A DNA stretch of 64,000 nt, taken from Stutzerimonas stutzeri. Lineage in GTDB: Bacteria; Pseudomonadota; Gammaproteobacteria; Pseudomonadales; Pseudomonadaceae. Both the position numbers and the translations under genes were made by a program. Shown piece after piece: positions 35,992 to 46,121 of the stretch (positions are counted from its first letter, which is position 1; every line of letters starts with the position of its first letter). Where the stretch lies: assembly GCF_024448955.1 (NCBI RefSeq), contig NZ_JAMOIH010000019.1, positions 1 through 64,000 of the forward strand, written 5' to 3'. Under the pieces are notes generated by a model. The model did no database searches, was not told where the DNA came from, and saw only the letters and a list, made by a program, of their open reading frames with translations.

Positions 35992-38515
35992 ACACGCGCA
36001 ACAATCGCTCGCCCAGCAATATCTCGCCGAGCTTCCCCTCGATGCCGAGCAACGCCAGGCGCTGGCCGAGCAGATGGATCGACAAAGAGGCGAGCTGGCC
36101 GACGCCCATCAGGCATTGGCGCAGGGCACGTCCGACGGGAATGAATCGCCGAGCGATCCGCTCGGCTCGGTTGCGGCGCGGCTGAAGCTTGCCTGGGGTG
36201 ACCTTTTCGAGCGCGGTGGGGTGCTGACCAAGGATCATCAGGGCCGCACTTGCATCCAGTCGACGCCGCCGATCGTGCGCACCCGGATGGTGCCGGAACC
36301 CTGGCATACCAGCGTGCTGCGCCTGAGCTGGTGGCGCCTGCTGTTCAAAAAGAACCGCACGGTGGAGCAGCCTAACGCACCGCAGCCCATCGACAGGTCG
36401 GGCTGGCGCCGGGTTGCCGCTTACCGGCGTGCCGCGCTGCTGATCCTGATGCTGGCGCAGACGGCTATCGCCACCTGGCACATGAAGGCCGTGTTGCCTT
36501 ATCAGGGTTGGGCACTGGTCAGTCTGCAGGAGGTTTTTCTGCAGCCCTGGCAGGAGTCGGCGCGGCAAATCCTGCCGTACGTGGTGCAGACCAGTATCCT
36601 GCTGCTGTTCGCGCTGCTGTTCTGCTGGGTGTCGGTGGGATTCTGGACGGCGCTGATGGGCTTCTTCCAATTGCTCAAGGGGCGCGACCGCTACAACATC
36701 TCCGCCACCAGCACGGGCAACGAACCGATTCCGGCCGAGGCGCGCACGGCGCTGGTAATGCCCATCGCCAACGAGGACGTGCCGCGGGTGTTCGCCGGAC
36801 TGCGGGCGACCTACGAATCGCTGCTGGCCACGGGTGAGATCGAGCACTTCGATATCTTCGTGCTCAGCGACAGCAACGACCCCGACACCTGCGTGGCAGA
36901 GCAGAAGGCCTGGCTGGAGCTGTGCCGCGAGGTCGACGGTTTCGGCCATATCTTCTATCGCCGCCGTCGACGCCGGGTGAAGCGCAAGAGCGGCAACATC
37001 GACGACTTCTGCCGGCGCTGGGGCAGCAGTTACCGCTACATGGTGGTGCTGGACGCCGACAGCGTGATGAGCGGCGACTGCCTCACCAGCCTGGTGCGGC
37101 TGATGGAGGCCAACCCTGGCGCCGGCATCATCCAGACCGGGCCCAAGGCCTCCGGGATGGATACGCTCTACGCGCGCATGCAGCAGTTCGCCACGCGGGT
37201 CTACGGGCCGCTGTTTACCGCCGGGCTCAATTTCTGGCAGCTGGGCGAGTCGCATTACTGGGGCCATAACGCGATCATCCGGGTCAAACCCTTCATCGAG
37301 CACTGCGCCTTGGCGCCGCTGCCGGGCAAGGGCTCCTTCGCCGGTGACATCCTTTCCCACGACTTCGTCGAGGCGGCCCTGATGCGCCGCGCCGGCTGGG
37401 GCGTATGGATCGCCTACGACCTGCCAGGCAGTTACGAAGAGCTGCCGCCGAACCTGCTCGACGAGCTCAAGCGCGACCGCCGCTGGTGCCACGGCAACCT
37501 GATGAACTTCCGGCTGTTCCTGGTCAAGGGCATGCACACGGTGCATCGCTTCGTGTTCCTCACCGGGGTGATGTCCTACCTGTCGGCGCCGCTGTGGTTC
37601 ACCTTCCTGGCGCTGTCTACCGGACTGCTGGCGATTCATACGCTGATGGTTCCGGAGTATTTCCTGCAGCCCAACCAGCTGTATCCGCTGTGGCCGCAGT
37701 GGCATCCCGAGGAAGCGATCGCACTGTTCTCCGCGACGCTGACGCTGCTGTTCCTGCCCAAGCTGCTCAGCGTGCTGCTGATCCTGAATCAGGGCGCGAA
37801 GGAATACGGCGGCGGGGTACGGCTGGTGCTGTCGATGATCTTGGAGACGCTGTTCTCGATGCTGCTGGCGCCGGTGCGCATGCTGTTTCACACAGTGTTC
37901 GTCACCGCCGCGTTTCTCGGCTGGTCGGTGCAATGGAAGTCACCACAACGTGCCGACAACGCCACGCCCTGGGGCGAGGCCCTGCGTCGCCATGGTTCGC
38001 AGATGCTGCTGGGCGTGCTCTGGACGGCGCTGGTGGCCTGGCTCGATCCGGCATTCCTCTGGTGGCTGGCACCCATCGTGGTGTCGCTGATCCTCTCGGC
38101 GCCGGTCTCGGTGCTCACCAGCCGTACGGGGCCTGGATTGGCGGCGTTCCGGCGCAAGCTGTTCCTGATTCCCGAGGAGTACGACCCGCCCGCCGAGCTG
38201 GCTGCCACGGATCGCTACAATCAGCAGAACCAGGCCAACGCGCTGCACAACGGCTTCCTAGCCGCCACGGTGGACCCGCTCTACAACGCCCTGGTCTGCG
38301 CCATGGGGCGCGCGCGGCATGCCAAGGTGGTGCCGGCCGCCGAAGTGTTGCGCGAGCAGCGCATGAAGGAAATCCTTGCCGCCGGCCCCGATGGCCCCGC
38401 CGAAGCGACCCGCTGGCGATTGCTCAACGACCCGGACGGCATGGCCCGCCTGCACCACAGCATCTGGCAGGACGAGCAGCATCAAGCCTGGCGCGAGGCG
38501 TACTACCGACGGTAA
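35984..38515 (+). CDS. opgH: Glucan beta-1,2 glucosyltransferase, GT2 family
   Basis: Inner-membrane glucosyltransferase of 843 residues that builds the linear beta-1,2-glucan chain from UDP-glucose. The N-terminal cytoplasmic region is followed by two membrane helices (about 145-215), the GT2 catalytic domain with VLDADS (Asp357 and Asp359) and the processive RRWCHGN motif, then several C-terminal helices. It begins inside opgG, giving an opgGH operon. A hairpin terminator and REP elements follow. Confidence 0.95.
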   Translation: MTEHAQQSLAQQYLAELPLDAEQRQALAEQMDRQRGELADAHQALAQGTSDGNESPSDPLGSVAARLKLAWGDLFERGGVLTKDHQGRTCIQSTPPIVRTRMVPEPWHTSVLRLSWWRLLFKKNRTVEQPNAPQPIDRSGWRRVAAYRRAALLILMLAQTAIATWHMKAVLPYQGWALVSLQEVFLQPWQESARQILPYVVQTSILLLFALLFCWVSVGFWTALMGFFQLLKGRDRYNISATSTGNEPIPAEARTALVMPIANEDVPRVFAGLRATYESLLATGEIEHFDIFVLSDSNDPDTCVAEQKAWLELCREVDGFGHIFYRRRRRRVKRKSGNIDDFCRRWGSSYRYMVVLDADSVMSGDCLTSLVRLMEANPGAGIIQTGPKASGMDTLYARMQQFATRVYGPLFTAGLNFWQLGESHYWGHNAIIRVKPFIEHCALAPLPGKGSFAGDILSHDFVEAALMRRAGWGVWIAYDLPGSYEELPPNLLDELKRDRRWCHGNLMNFRLFLVKGMHTVHRFVFLTGVMSYLSAPLWFTFLALSTGLLAIHTLMVPEYFLQPNQLYPLWPQWHPEEAIALFSATLTLLFLPKLLSVLLILNQGAKEYGGGVRLVLSMILETLFSMLLAPVRMLFHTVFVTAAFLGWSVQWKSPQRADNATPWGEALRRHGSQMLLGVLWTALVAWLDPAFLWWLAPIVVSLILSAPVSVLTSRTGPGLAAFRRKLFLIPEEYDPPAELAATDRYNQQNQANALHNGFLAATVDPLYNALVCAMGRARHAKVVPAAEVLREQRMKEILAAGPDGPAEATRWRLLNDPDGMARLHHSIWQDEQHQAWREAYYRR

Positions 38516-38526
38516 CCCGTCAAACA

Positions 38527-38549
38527 AGGCTGCTTTCCGAAAGCAGCCT
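38527..38549 (+). terminator. Terminator of the opgGH operon
   Basis: AGGCTGCTT (38527-38535) pairs with AAGCAGCCT (38541-38549), loop of five. It lies 12 bases after the opgH stop; the following T content is modest. Confidence 0.65.
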
Positions 38550-38594
38550 CGTCTGATTGCGAGGCCTGGCTGTGTAAACCCGGTCGCTTGTCTT

Positions 38595-38664
38595 CTGTGG
38601 GAGCGAGCTTGCTCGCGAAGCTTTAGCGTGATGCCACTCTTCGCGAGCAAGCTCGCTCCTACAG
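38595..38664. repeat. Pseudomonad REP doublet (BIME-like)
   Basis: Two inverted 26-base units (38595-38620 and 38639-38664) differ at one position and each contains GGGAGCGAGCTTGCTCGC or its complement. This is the classic pseudomonad REP sequence in head-to-head arrangement. Confidence 0.9.
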
Positions 38665-38681
38665 GTCGGGATCGGCGTGAT

Positions 38682-38748
38682 GCTTTTGTGGGCCAGCTTG
38701 CTGGCGAAGCCTGTTGGGGCTCGATGGCATTTTCGCGGGCAAGCTTTA
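38682..38748. repeat. Degenerate REP units reaching into the topB stop codon
   Basis: TTGTGGGCCAGCTTGCTGGC (38684-38703) and the inverted TTTCGCGGGCAAGCTT (38731-38746) are diverged REP units. The second includes the first base of the topB stop codon, so a REP insertion probably fixed the present C-terminus of topB. Confidence 0.65.
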
Positions 38749-40695
38749 CGCCTCGACTGACGCCTTGCGTGACTTCCGTTTTCCAGCGCTGGCAGCCTTG
38801 CGCGGTGTCGCCTTGCGTTTCTTCTTCCAGGGCGCAGCGTTACCGGCCGGGCTTGCCGGTCCGGTGATGGTCAGGCTCAGCCCGCGGCAGCGTTCCACCT
38901 GTTTGCGCATCCAAGCCGATTGCTTGGCGACGAATTCCTCCAGACTCATCTCGCCGCTCTGCACCATGTCCAGCGCCTGTTCCCAGATCGCCGTGGTGCC
39001 AGGGTCGGCAATCGCCCGCGGCACGGCATCGATCAGGCTGAAGGCAGCCGGGCTGGCCGACAGCGCCTTGCCTTGCTTGGTCAGATAGCCGCGGTCCAGC
39101 AGCCCTTGAATGATGCCGGCGCGCGTCGCTTCGGTGCCGATGCCGGTAGTGTCCTTGAGCTTCTGCTTGAGGCGGGGGTCGTCCACCAGCTTGGCGACGT
39201 TCTTCATCGCTTTGATCAGATCGCCCTCGGTGAAGGGCTTGGGCGGCTGGGTCCAGAGGTCCTTGAGGTTTACGCTCATGACATTGCAGTGCTGGCCTTC
39301 GCTCAACACCGGCAGTGCCTGGGCAGGTGCCGGCTCGCGACCCTTGACGGGCGTCAGCGCCTCGGGCAGCGCGCGGCGCCAGCCGGGTTCGACGATCACC
39401 TTGCCCACCGCCCGCAGCGCCTGCCCGGCGCAGTCGAAATCCGCCTGGGTGCGGTCGTATTCGTGATTCGGCAGGAACTGCGCCAGGTAGCGGGCGCGAA
39501 TCAGCGTATAGACCGCGCGTTGCTTGCCGACCAGACGTGACAGGTCGGTAACGGCGGCGGTGGGGATGATGCCATGGTGGGCGCTGACCTTGGCGTCGTT
39601 CCAAGCGCGGGAGCGGCGTTGCGGCTGTACGTGGGTGAGCAGTTCGGACAGCGGCGGATCGCTGCGGCCAAGGGCGGCGATGATCGCCGGGGCCTCGCCG
39701 TGCTGGCTCAGCGGCAGGTAGCCGCAATCGCTGCGCGGGTAGGTGATTAGCTTGTGGGTTTCGTAGAGCGCCTGGGCGATATCCAGGGTTTCCTGGGCAC
39801 CGAGGCCGAGTTTCTTCGAGCAGACTTCCTGCAGGGTGCCGAGGTCGAAGAGCAGTGGTGGCGCTTCACGCATGCGCTCGGTGCGTACCTTCAGCACCTG
39901 CGCCTGCTCAGCGCTTTCGATGGCGGTAGCTGCCTGGCGCGCATGTTCCGGGTCGAGGCAACGGCCCTGGTCGTCGCAGCGATCCTCGGCGGCGCGCCAT
40001 TGTGCGGTGAAGGGCATGCCGTCGGCCCGCAGCGCGACCTCAATGCTCCAGTAAGGCACCGGCACGAAGCCGGCGATGCTGCGGTCGCGATCCACCACCA
40101 GGCGCAGCGTTGGCGTCTGCACCCGGCCCACCGGCAGCACGCCCTGATAGCCGGACTGACGGCCTAGCAAGGTGAACAATCGGCTCATATTCATTCCGAT
40201 CAACCAGTCGGCCCGCGAGCGGCCCAGTGCCGAATGATAGAGGCTGAAGGTTTCGGCGCCGGGCTTGAGTGTGGCCAGCGCCTTGCGGATCGAGGCATCG
40301 TCCAGCGCCGACAGCCAGAGCCGCTGGATAGGGCCGCGATAACGACAGTGTTCCACCAACTCACGGGCGATCATCTCGCCTTCGCGGTCGGCGTCGGTGG
40401 CGATCACCAATTCGCTGGCCTCGCCGAGCAGCCGCTTGACGGCCTTGAACTGGCTGGCGGTTTTTGGCTTGACTTGCATCTTCCAGCGCTCGGGAATGAT
40501 CGGCAGATCGCCCAGCACCCAGCGCTTGAAGCGGGCGTCGTAGGCATCCGGCGGTGCGGTTTCCAGTAGATGGCCGATGCACCAGGTCACGGTCACGCCG
40601 GGGCCGAGCAAACAGCCGTCGCCACGTCGATTGGCGCCGAGCACCTTGGCGATGTCCTTGGCCTGGGAGGGTTTTTCGCAGAGAAACAGCCGCAT
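38746..40695 (-). CDS. topB: DNA topoisomerase III
   Basis: Type IA topoisomerase of 649 residues that decatenates DNA and resolves recombination intermediates. N-terminal Toprim domain (MRLFLCEKPSQAKDIAKVLG and DADREGEMIARE), VLPVGRVQTPTLRLVV, and the active-site tyrosine Tyr319 in THKLITYPRSD. The C-terminal tail (KKKRKATPRKAASAGKRKSRK) is basic and binds DNA without zinc fingers. The start at 40695 matches the family; ATG at 40704 is possible. A perfect LexA-type palindrome sits about 70 bp upstream, suggesting SOS control. Confidence 0.94.
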   Translation of the reverse strand: MRLFLCEKPSQAKDIAKVLGANRRGDGCLLGPGVTVTWCIGHLLETAPPDAYDARFKRWVLGDLPIIPERWKMQVKPKTASQFKAVKRLLGEASELVIATDADREGEMIARELVEHCRYRGPIQRLWLSALDDASIRKALATLKPGAETFSLYHSALGRSRADWLIGMNMSRLFTLLGRQSGYQGVLPVGRVQTPTLRLVVDRDRSIAGFVPVPYWSIEVALRADGMPFTAQWRAAEDRCDDQGRCLDPEHARQAATAIESAEQAQVLKVRTERMREAPPLLFDLGTLQEVCSKKLGLGAQETLDIAQALYETHKLITYPRSDCGYLPLSQHGEAPAIIAALGRSDPPLSELLTHVQPQRRSRAWNDAKVSAHHGIIPTAAVTDLSRLVGKQRAVYTLIRARYLAQFLPNHEYDRTQADFDCAGQALRAVGKVIVEPGWRRALPEALTPVKGREPAPAQALPVLSEGQHCNVMSVNLKDLWTQPPKPFTEGDLIKAMKNVAKLVDDPRLKQKLKDTTGIGTEATRAGIIQGLLDRGYLTKQGKALSASPAAFSLIDAVPRAIADPGTTAIWEQALDMVQSGEMSLEEFVAKQSAWMRKQVERCRGLSLTITGPASPAGNAAPWKKKRKATPRKAASAGKRKSRKASVEA

Positions 40696-40764
40696 CGCCG
40701 TCATCTATCCATTTTTCACAATGGGCATAGCATGAGCAGCGGAGCGACTTCAGGCAATCTTTAT

Positions 40765-40780
40765 CTGTATGGATATACAG
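40765..40780 (-). promoter_or_regulatory. LexA-type SOS box upstream of topB
   Basis: CTGTATGGATATACAG is a perfect palindrome and matches the gammaproteobacterial LexA consensus (CTG-N10-CAG with the TAT/ATA flanks). On the minus strand it overlaps a possible promoter: ATGACA before it as -35 and GATAAA just after it as -10. The only gene facing away from it at short range is topB; plsB ends on the other side. Confidence 0.75.
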
Positions 40781-40849
40781 GTTTTGTCATCTGCATCGGA
40801 TCCTCGACCGTGCTGGTTGCCATCTGCCGGGTTCCGACGCGAGGGGCTT

Positions 40850-43339
40850 TTAGCCCTGGTCGACCGCAACGTCTTCCTCGTGCCGTTCCAGCGCCACCTG
40901 ATGGATCGACAGGCGAATCTCGGCGGGCAAAACCCGTTTGGCTACGCCTTCGGCCAGCTCGCCGAGCTTGTCGTGGTAAGCGAGTTTGCCGGCCTCGTCC
41001 TGACGCAGCACGTCTTGCTCCTGAAGGCTCTCGATGAAATGGCGGAACAGACTCTTGTCGAAGAATTCCGGTGCGTTCAACCCATGCAGGATCGACAGCC
41101 GCTGAGCCATCACCGTGCAGAGCGTCTCCAACTCTTGGGCGGTGAGGCTGTGCTGGCCGCTGTTGAGCAGCAGCGAGATCGCCATGTAGAAGCGCTGCAG
41201 TGTCTGCACGATTACCCGCGCCAGTAGCGTAAGCAGCACGAACTGACGGGAACTAGGCGCCGGACGGACATAGATTTCGCCATCGAGTTTGAGCAGACCC
41301 TGCTCGACGAAGGCCGCCAGCCACTGGTCGATCACCGCCTCCAGTTCTTCCGGCTCCCAGCGTATGAACAGCTCGGCTCGCAGGTAGGGATACAGCGCCA
41401 GGGTGAAGCGCAGGATCTGCTTGCGGCTGATCCGTGAACTGCTCTGGAAGAAGCTCGCCAGTAGCGCCGGCAGGGCGAAGATGTGCATTACGTTGTTGCG
41501 GTAATAGGTCATCAGGACGGCGTTCTGCTCGTCGAGATAGAGGATGTTGCCCAGCGCGTCCTTCTGTTCGGCAAGCAGGCCAAGGGCTTTCACGTAGTCG
41601 ATCAGCACCTCGCCATTGCCGTCCGGCAGCGTTGTATGAGGCGAGTAGGGCACTGCGCGCAACAGGCGCTGATAGAGATCGAGGATGCGTGCCAACGAAC
41701 GATGATCCAACGCTTGACGGCTGGTGGACAGCATCGCCAGCGCCACCAGGTTGACCGGATTGACCGCCGCCGCTTCGTTGAGCCTCTGGGCGATGCGCTC
41801 GGCGAGGCGATTGGTCGTGCCGCTGAGCCATTCCGGACGGTCGCTCGGTGCCAGGCTTTGCTGGCGCCAGCCGGGTTGCTCCCGGTCGAGAAATTCGTTG
41901 AGCCGGAGCGGTTCGCCGAAATTCACCCAGACCTGGCCGAAACGCTGTTTGAGCGCGCCGATGACCTTGAAGATGTCGAAGATCGATTCCTTTTTCTTCT
42001 GCGCGCCGCGCAACTCGCCCAGGTAAGTGCGACCTTCCAGCACGCGCTCATAGCCGATGTACACCGGCACGAAGAGGATCGGCAATCGCGGCGAGCGCAG
42101 GTAGCTGCGAAGCGTGATCGCCAGCATGCCGGTTTTTGGCTGCAGCATGCGCCCGGTGCGCGAGCGACCGCCCTCGACGAAGTACTCCACCGGGAAACCG
42201 CGGGTGAAGAGGGTATGCAGGTATTCGTTGAATACCGCGGTGTAGAGTGGGTTCCCTTTGAACGAGCGGCGCATGAAGAATGCGCCGCCACGGCGCAGCA
42301 GCCCGCCGACTATCGGCATGTTGAGATTGATGCCGGCGGCGATGTGCGGCGGCGTCAGCCCGTTGCGGAACAGCAGGTAGGACAGCAGCAGGTAGTCGAT
42401 ATGGCTGCGGTGGCAGGGCACGTAGATGACCTCGTGGCCGCGCACCGCCTCCTGCAGTGGCTCGATGTGATTGACCCGGATGCCGTCGTAGATCTTGTTC
42501 CAGAACCAGGACAGCACCACCTCGAGAAAGCGCACCGCCGTATAGGCATAGTCCGACGCGATCTCGTTGCCGTAGCGCAGCGCTTTGGCCTCGGCCTTCT
42601 CCACGGAAATATTCTCGCGCTCGGCCTCGTCGCGGATCGCCTGACGCACCGCGGGGGCGTGCACTAGCCCCTTGACCAGGTTGCGCCGGTGCGAAAGGTC
42701 CGGGCCGATCACCGAGGTTTTCTGCTGACGGAAGTGTACCCGCAGCATGCGATGGACCATGCGCAGGGTGCGCTCGTGCCCCTTGTTCATCGCCACCAGT
42801 TCGTCGAGCTGGATCGGCGTGGAGAACTGCACACGCGTCTTGCGCCCGAGGATCAGGATGCTCAGCAGCTTGCGCAGCCGCCCGGTCACCGCCCAGCTAT
42901 CGGCGAACAGCAGCTTCCAGGGACTCGTTTCGCGATCCGGCGACTGGCCCCAGAACACGCTCACCGGGACGATCTGCGCGTTATCCACGGCATTCTGTTC
43001 CAGCGCGCCGACCAGACGAACGAGCGGCGCCGGAGGCACGACTCGTGTACGCCGGCCGAACCAGCTCGCCGCAGGGCTGAGGAAGATGAATGCCGCCGGC
43101 TCGATATGGCTACCCACAGCGACCTCCGCCACCGGACGCGGCAAACCGGCCTTGCCGCACTCTTGATCGAGCACCGCCAGATCGCTCAGCGAGGCGCGTT
43201 GCAACACATAAAACACCGGCCTGCTGCGGTCCAGCTTGAGGTTGAAAGCTGACTGGTTGATGGTTTCCGAGCGCACCCAGAAATACAGCACGCGGCGCAA
43301 GATGGAGAAGAGCAGACGACGGATCGGCGAGCGGGTCAT
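40850..43339 (-). CDS. plsB: Glycerol-3-phosphate 1-O-acyltransferase
   Basis: 829-residue inner-membrane-associated enzyme making lysophosphatidic acid from glycerol-3-phosphate and acyl-ACP/CoA, the first step of phospholipid synthesis. The HX4D catalytic motif is His310-Asp315 ([13 protein letters not shown]), with [25 protein letters not shown] and [13 protein letters not shown] as the other acyltransferase motifs. Length fits E. coli PlsB (807). The C-terminal third is helical. Likely a single-gene unit. Confidence 0.95.
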   Translation of the reverse strand: MTRSPIRRLLFSILRRVLYFWVRSETINQSAFNLKLDRSRPVFYVLQRASLSDLAVLDQECGKAGLPRPVAEVAVGSHIEPAAFIFLSPAASWFGRRTRVVPPAPLVRLVGALEQNAVDNAQIVPVSVFWGQSPDRETSPWKLLFADSWAVTGRLRKLLSILILGRKTRVQFSTPIQLDELVAMNKGHERTLRMVHRMLRVHFRQQKTSVIGPDLSHRRNLVKGLVHAPAVRQAIRDEAERENISVEKAEAKALRYGNEIASDYAYTAVRFLEVVLSWFWNKIYDGIRVNHIEPLQEAVRGHEVIYVPCHRSHIDYLLLSYLLFRNGLTPPHIAAGINLNMPIVGGLLRRGGAFFMRRSFKGNPLYTAVFNEYLHTLFTRGFPVEYFVEGGRSRTGRMLQPKTGMLAITLRSYLRSPRLPILFVPVYIGYERVLEGRTYLGELRGAQKKKESIFDIFKVIGALKQRFGQVWVNFGEPLRLNEFLDREQPGWRQQSLAPSDRPEWLSGTTNRLAERIAQRLNEAAAVNPVNLVALAMLSTSRQALDHRSLARILDLYQRLLRAVPYSPHTTLPDGNGEVLIDYVKALGLLAEQKDALGNILYLDEQNAVLMTYYRNNVMHIFALPALLASFFQSSSRISRKQILRFTLALYPYLRAELFIRWEPEELEAVIDQWLAAFVEQGLLKLDGEIYVRPAPSSRQFVLLTLLARVIVQTLQRFYMAISLLLNSGQHSLTAQELETLCTVMAQRLSILHGLNAPEFFDKSLFRHFIESLQEQDVLRQDEAGKLAYHDKLGELAEGVAKRVLPAEIRLSIHQVALERHEEDVAVDQG

Positions 43340-43434
43340 ACGAAGATTCGGCTAAAAAGGGGCAGGGCCCTCGAAGGCGGCAAGTGTGCCGCAAGCGCAG
43401 GCAGCGGACAAAAAAATTGATGCTCGATGTGTGT

Positions 43435-43479
43435 GTAGGGTGGAAACCGCGCAGCGTATTCCACCGCAGGTATGCCTGC
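43435..43479. repeat. REP-like element upstream of plsB
   Basis: GTAGGGTGGAAACCGCGCAG (43435-43454) and TTCCACC (43459-43465) form a hairpin of GGTGGAA with TTCCACC, followed by a second small hairpin GCAGG/CCTGC. It belongs to the same TAGGGTGG family as the element after wrbA. Confidence 0.55.
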
Positions 43480-43513
43480 CTGCTGACTCGAGCCGAGGTG
43501 TGCCGGCGAAGGG

Positions 43514-43921
43514 TCAAGTGCCCTCGGTCCGAGTCGACAGCTGTGCCTCGATGGCGGCTTTGTCGATGACGGAGCGGACCTCGACGATCTGCCCGTCCTT
43601 GAACGCATAGAAGACGTTCTCCGCGAACGAAACCTTCCGCCCGTCGACATCCAGCTCCAGAAACCGGGCTTTTGGCGAACAGTTGAATTGTAGCCGGCTC
43701 GCGACATAAGGGGGCTCGGCAACCAGCAATTCGATGTTGAAGTGCAGATCGGGAATGCTGGCGTAGTCGTTCTCCAGCATTTGGCGATAACCGGCCAGGC
43801 CGATCCGCTTGCCGTTATGACTCACCTCGTCGTGCACGAAGCGTCCCAGGTTCGACCAATCCCTGTCATTCAGGCAGGCGATGTACTGTCGATAGATGCT
43901 GGCCAGGTCGGCTGGGGTCAT
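43514..43921 (-). CDS. SnoaL-like/NTF2-fold protein
   Basis: 135-residue protein of the NTF2-like superfamily, closest in look to SnoaL-type ester cyclases. It begins MTPADLASIYRQYIACLNDRDWSNLGRFVHDEVSHNG and ends with the beta-strand FAENVFYAFKDGQIVEVRSVIDKAAIEAQL, the characteristic conical-barrel layout. The start at 43921 has GGAG upstream; the frame is open to 44095. Substrate unknown. Confidence 0.8.
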   Translation of the reverse strand: MTPADLASIYRQYIACLNDRDWSNLGRFVHDEVSHNGKRIGLAGYRQMLENDYASIPDLHFNIELLVAEPPYVASRLQFNCSPKARFLELDVDGRKVSFAENVFYAFKDGQIVEVRSVIDKAAIEAQLSTRTEGT

Positions 43922-44037
43922 CGTCGGTTCTCCGTTGCGCGAGTCGTATTGTCGGACTTGAAACACTAGTTCAACTTCGCGCAATGCGTGCTGGCTATGC
44001 GAGCTTCGGAAACCGACAGCGGCAACGGTGGATGCCT

Positions 44038-44370
44038 TCAGCGCGTCCGAACGCGGGCACCGGCACAGGCACCGACCAGCAACAGCAGTGACCACACCAA
44101 CAGGAACACCAGGCCTACCGCCATCAAGGGGCTGGGCGGCAAGAACAGCAACAGGTACAGCGCCTGCCCGACTATGCCACCCAGATAGTGCGCCCAGAGC
44201 GGCTTCGGCACCGCAACGCCCGAGAGCAATCCTGCTGCCAACAGCGCGCCGCTGTAGTACAGGCCTACGTCCCAGGGTTCAGCCCGACCGGTGATCCAGG
44301 GCGACAACGCCCAGATAGCCGCCCCTGCAAGCGCTGCGATCAGGAAGGGCAGGGGCCATGTCCGGCTCAT
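44038..44370 (-). CDS. Small four-helix membrane protein, unknown function
   Basis: 110-residue hydrophobic protein with about four helices (PLPFLIAALAGAAIWAL, LYYSGALLAAGLLSGVAV, LGGIVGQALYLLLFLPPS, LMAVGLVFLLVWSLLLLVG). No catalytic motif. Its start overlaps the stop of the methyltransferase gene by four bases (ATGA), so the two are coupled. Confidence 0.75.
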   Translation of the reverse strand: MSRTWPLPFLIAALAGAAIWALSPWITGRAEPWDVGLYYSGALLAAGLLSGVAVPKPLWAHYLGGIVGQALYLLLFLPPSPLMAVGLVFLLVWSLLLLVGACAGARVRTR

Positions 44371-45077
44371 GGCGCCTCGCCTGATGCACGTCTCGCGAAC
44401 CAGGCATGGATCAACCCGGCCTGGTAGAACAGAATGGGCTCATCGAAGCCACCAGCCTTGAGGATAGATGCGATCTCCGAGGTAGGAAGTATCGCGACGT
44501 CCTTGGCGTAAGCCGCACGCATCTGCTCCAGGCCTGCAGCAGGAATATCCGCCTTCTGCATCATCTTCAACCATGCATCGAGAAGGGCATCGTATTCGCT
44601 GGAAGTCGTATCCGATGCCAGATCAGAACTTGCCAATATCGCGCCGGGGCGAAGCCTTGCGGCTATGGTTCGGAAAAAGTCGGCTCGGGCTTCCCGTTCC
44701 AGAATGAACTGGGAAACCAGAAAACAGGTTGCTGCATCGAAGGTATCTCCGCCAGGCAGCGATTCCAGATATCCCTCATGGAAATCACAGCGGGAGACGA
44801 ACCCTCCCTTCACCGCCTTGTTGCGACACACATCGAGCATGGCGCCGGAGGGCTCCACGGCGGTAAAGGTCCACAGGGGATAACGCCTGGCGAGATAATC
44901 GATCTCTTCGCCCGTGCCAGCACCAACACAAAGAATTCGCGCATCGGCCGGCAGCTCGGCAAGCACCGCTTCCAGCAGCAAATGCAATGCGCTTCGAATC
45001 GGCGCTGTCTTGGCCCAGCGCTCGTCGTAACTCGAAGCCTGTTGATCGAATATGGCTTTGATTTCATCGCTCTGCAT
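44367..45077 (-). CDS. Class I SAM-dependent methyltransferase
   Basis: 236-residue Rossmann-type methyltransferase. Motif I is ILCVGAGTGEEIDYLARRYP, with the acidic ribose-binding residue in FTAVEPSGAMLDVC, then motif IV around DAATCFLVSQF and RLRPGAILASSDLAS. Substrate unknown. The start at 45077 is preferred because GGAG lies six bases before it; the in-frame ATG at 45089 has none. It is followed by the overlapping four-helix membrane protein gene. Confidence 0.87.
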   Translation of the reverse strand: MQSDEIKAIFDQQASSYDERWAKTAPIRSALHLLLEAVLAELPADARILCVGAGTGEEIDYLARRYPLWTFTAVEPSGAMLDVCRNKAVKGGFVSRCDFHEGYLESLPGGDTFDAATCFLVSQFILEREARADFFRTIAARLRPGAILASSDLASDTTSSEYDALLDAWLKMMQKADIPAAGLEQMRAAYAKDVAILPTSEIASILKAGGFDEPILFYQAGLIHAWFARRASGEAP

Positions 45078-45141
45078 CGTGGGCTCCATCGCAGTGGAAG
45101 TCGGGCTTGCAAGCTCAGGTAACGGTTATGCGCTTCGGGCC

Positions 45142-45402
45142 TCAGACATCACGTCTCAGCACCAGCGCCGCTACACCATAGCTCACACCAGCGGTGGCCA
45201 ATCCCCATACATAGGAGACAGGAACGGCAATCGCCGCCCACATGCGTGCTTCCGGGTCCGCAGGGTAGATGAAGGATGTGAACGCCACCAATGCCGGCAA
45301 AACCAGCCCGACGCCGGCAATCGCTACCAATGCTTTAACACGGCGCCAACGCAAATAGCCCGCCAAGAGTAGCGTTGCCATAAGGCCTGTCACGAATGCC
45401 AT
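45142..45402 (-). CDS. Small membrane protein (86 aa), unknown function
   Basis: Three hydrophobic helices (MAFVTGLMATLLLAGYLRW, VKALVAIAGVGLVLPALVAF, AAIAVPVSYVWGLATAGVSY) and a short basic tail. A strong AAGGAGG site seven bases before the ATG at 45402 fixes the start and supports real expression. It lies 64 bp upstream of the methyltransferase gene on the same strand. No function inferred. Confidence 0.75.
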   Translation of the reverse strand: MAFVTGLMATLLLAGYLRWRRVKALVAIAGVGLVLPALVAFTSFIYPADPEARMWAAIAVPVSYVWGLATAGVSYGVAALVLRRDV

Positions 45403-45573
45403 CGATGCCTCCTTAACATGTTGGACTGAAAGCGAGGAATAGGCGGGCAGGTCACTTGCCGGTTCGCTACCGCACCAGAGGATTGCATATCTGCCGTGAC
45501 AACTACCGTGTCGAATTTCCACTTCACCGTTCGACCACAGGGCAGGGCAACCGCAAATCGAAAGGAGACAGCT

Positions 45574-45984
45574 ATGAAAATCACCGTAGAGACTCGCGTA
45601 AAGGCCGAGCTAGGCAAGGTCTGGGATGCCTACAACAATCCCGCAGACATCAAGCAATGGAATGCGGCTCAGGATGATTGGCACACGACCAGGAGCACCG
45701 TCGATCTGCGCGAAGGCGGCACGTTCATGTCGCGCATGGAAGCGAAGGATGGCAGCCTGGGATTCGACTTCGAAGGCACCTACACTCGCGTCGTACCGAA
45801 GAAGCTCATCGAATACCGGATGGGCGATGGCCGTGAGGCCGAGATCGAGTTTGCCGAGCGCCCTGACGGCGTTCTCGTGACCGTCAGGTTCGATGCGGAG
45901 ACCGCAAACCCGCCCGAACTCCAGCGCCAGGGTTGGCAGGCCATTCTGGACAACTTCGGTCGGCATGTGGAGGACAGGAGCTGA
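45574..45984 (+). CDS. SRPBCC/AHSA1 family protein
   Basis: 136-residue START-like (Bet v1 fold) protein. It starts MKITVETRVKAELGKVWDAYNNPADIKQWN and has the ELQRQGWQAILDNFGRHVE helix at the C-terminus, typical of the AHSA1 (activator of Hsp90 homologue 1-like) branch. Such proteins bind hydrophobic small molecules; the ligand is unknown. AAAGGAG upstream of 45574 fixes the start. Divergent from the small membrane protein gene. Confidence 0.87.
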   Translation: MKITVETRVKAELGKVWDAYNNPADIKQWNAAQDDWHTTRSTVDLREGGTFMSRMEAKDGSLGFDFEGTYTRVVPKKLIEYRMGDGREAEIEFAERPDGVLVTVRFDAETANPPELQRQGWQAILDNFGRHVEDRS

Positions 45985-46121
45985 GACGGGGCGCTGAAAG
46001 GGGTGGCGTTTGCCCATCCAGTAAGCGAAGCGAACGGTTGCGTCTGTTGTCGGATGCGCCTTTGACGGAGCGCCGGCATGCGCACAATATCTGCGCATGC
46101 AATAGCCAAGGAGTGAAGACC

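Noticed and set aside
35891-37933. 680-residue open frame on the minus strand opposite opgH
   Set aside because: It is the complement of a well-conserved gene; the amino-acid composition (rich in Arg, His, Gln, Ala) is that of a GC-rich antisense frame, with no family signature.
40769-41227. Plus-strand frame starting inside the LexA box
   Set aside because: It runs antisense through plsB and shows only shadow composition; topB on the other strand is the sensible target of the box.
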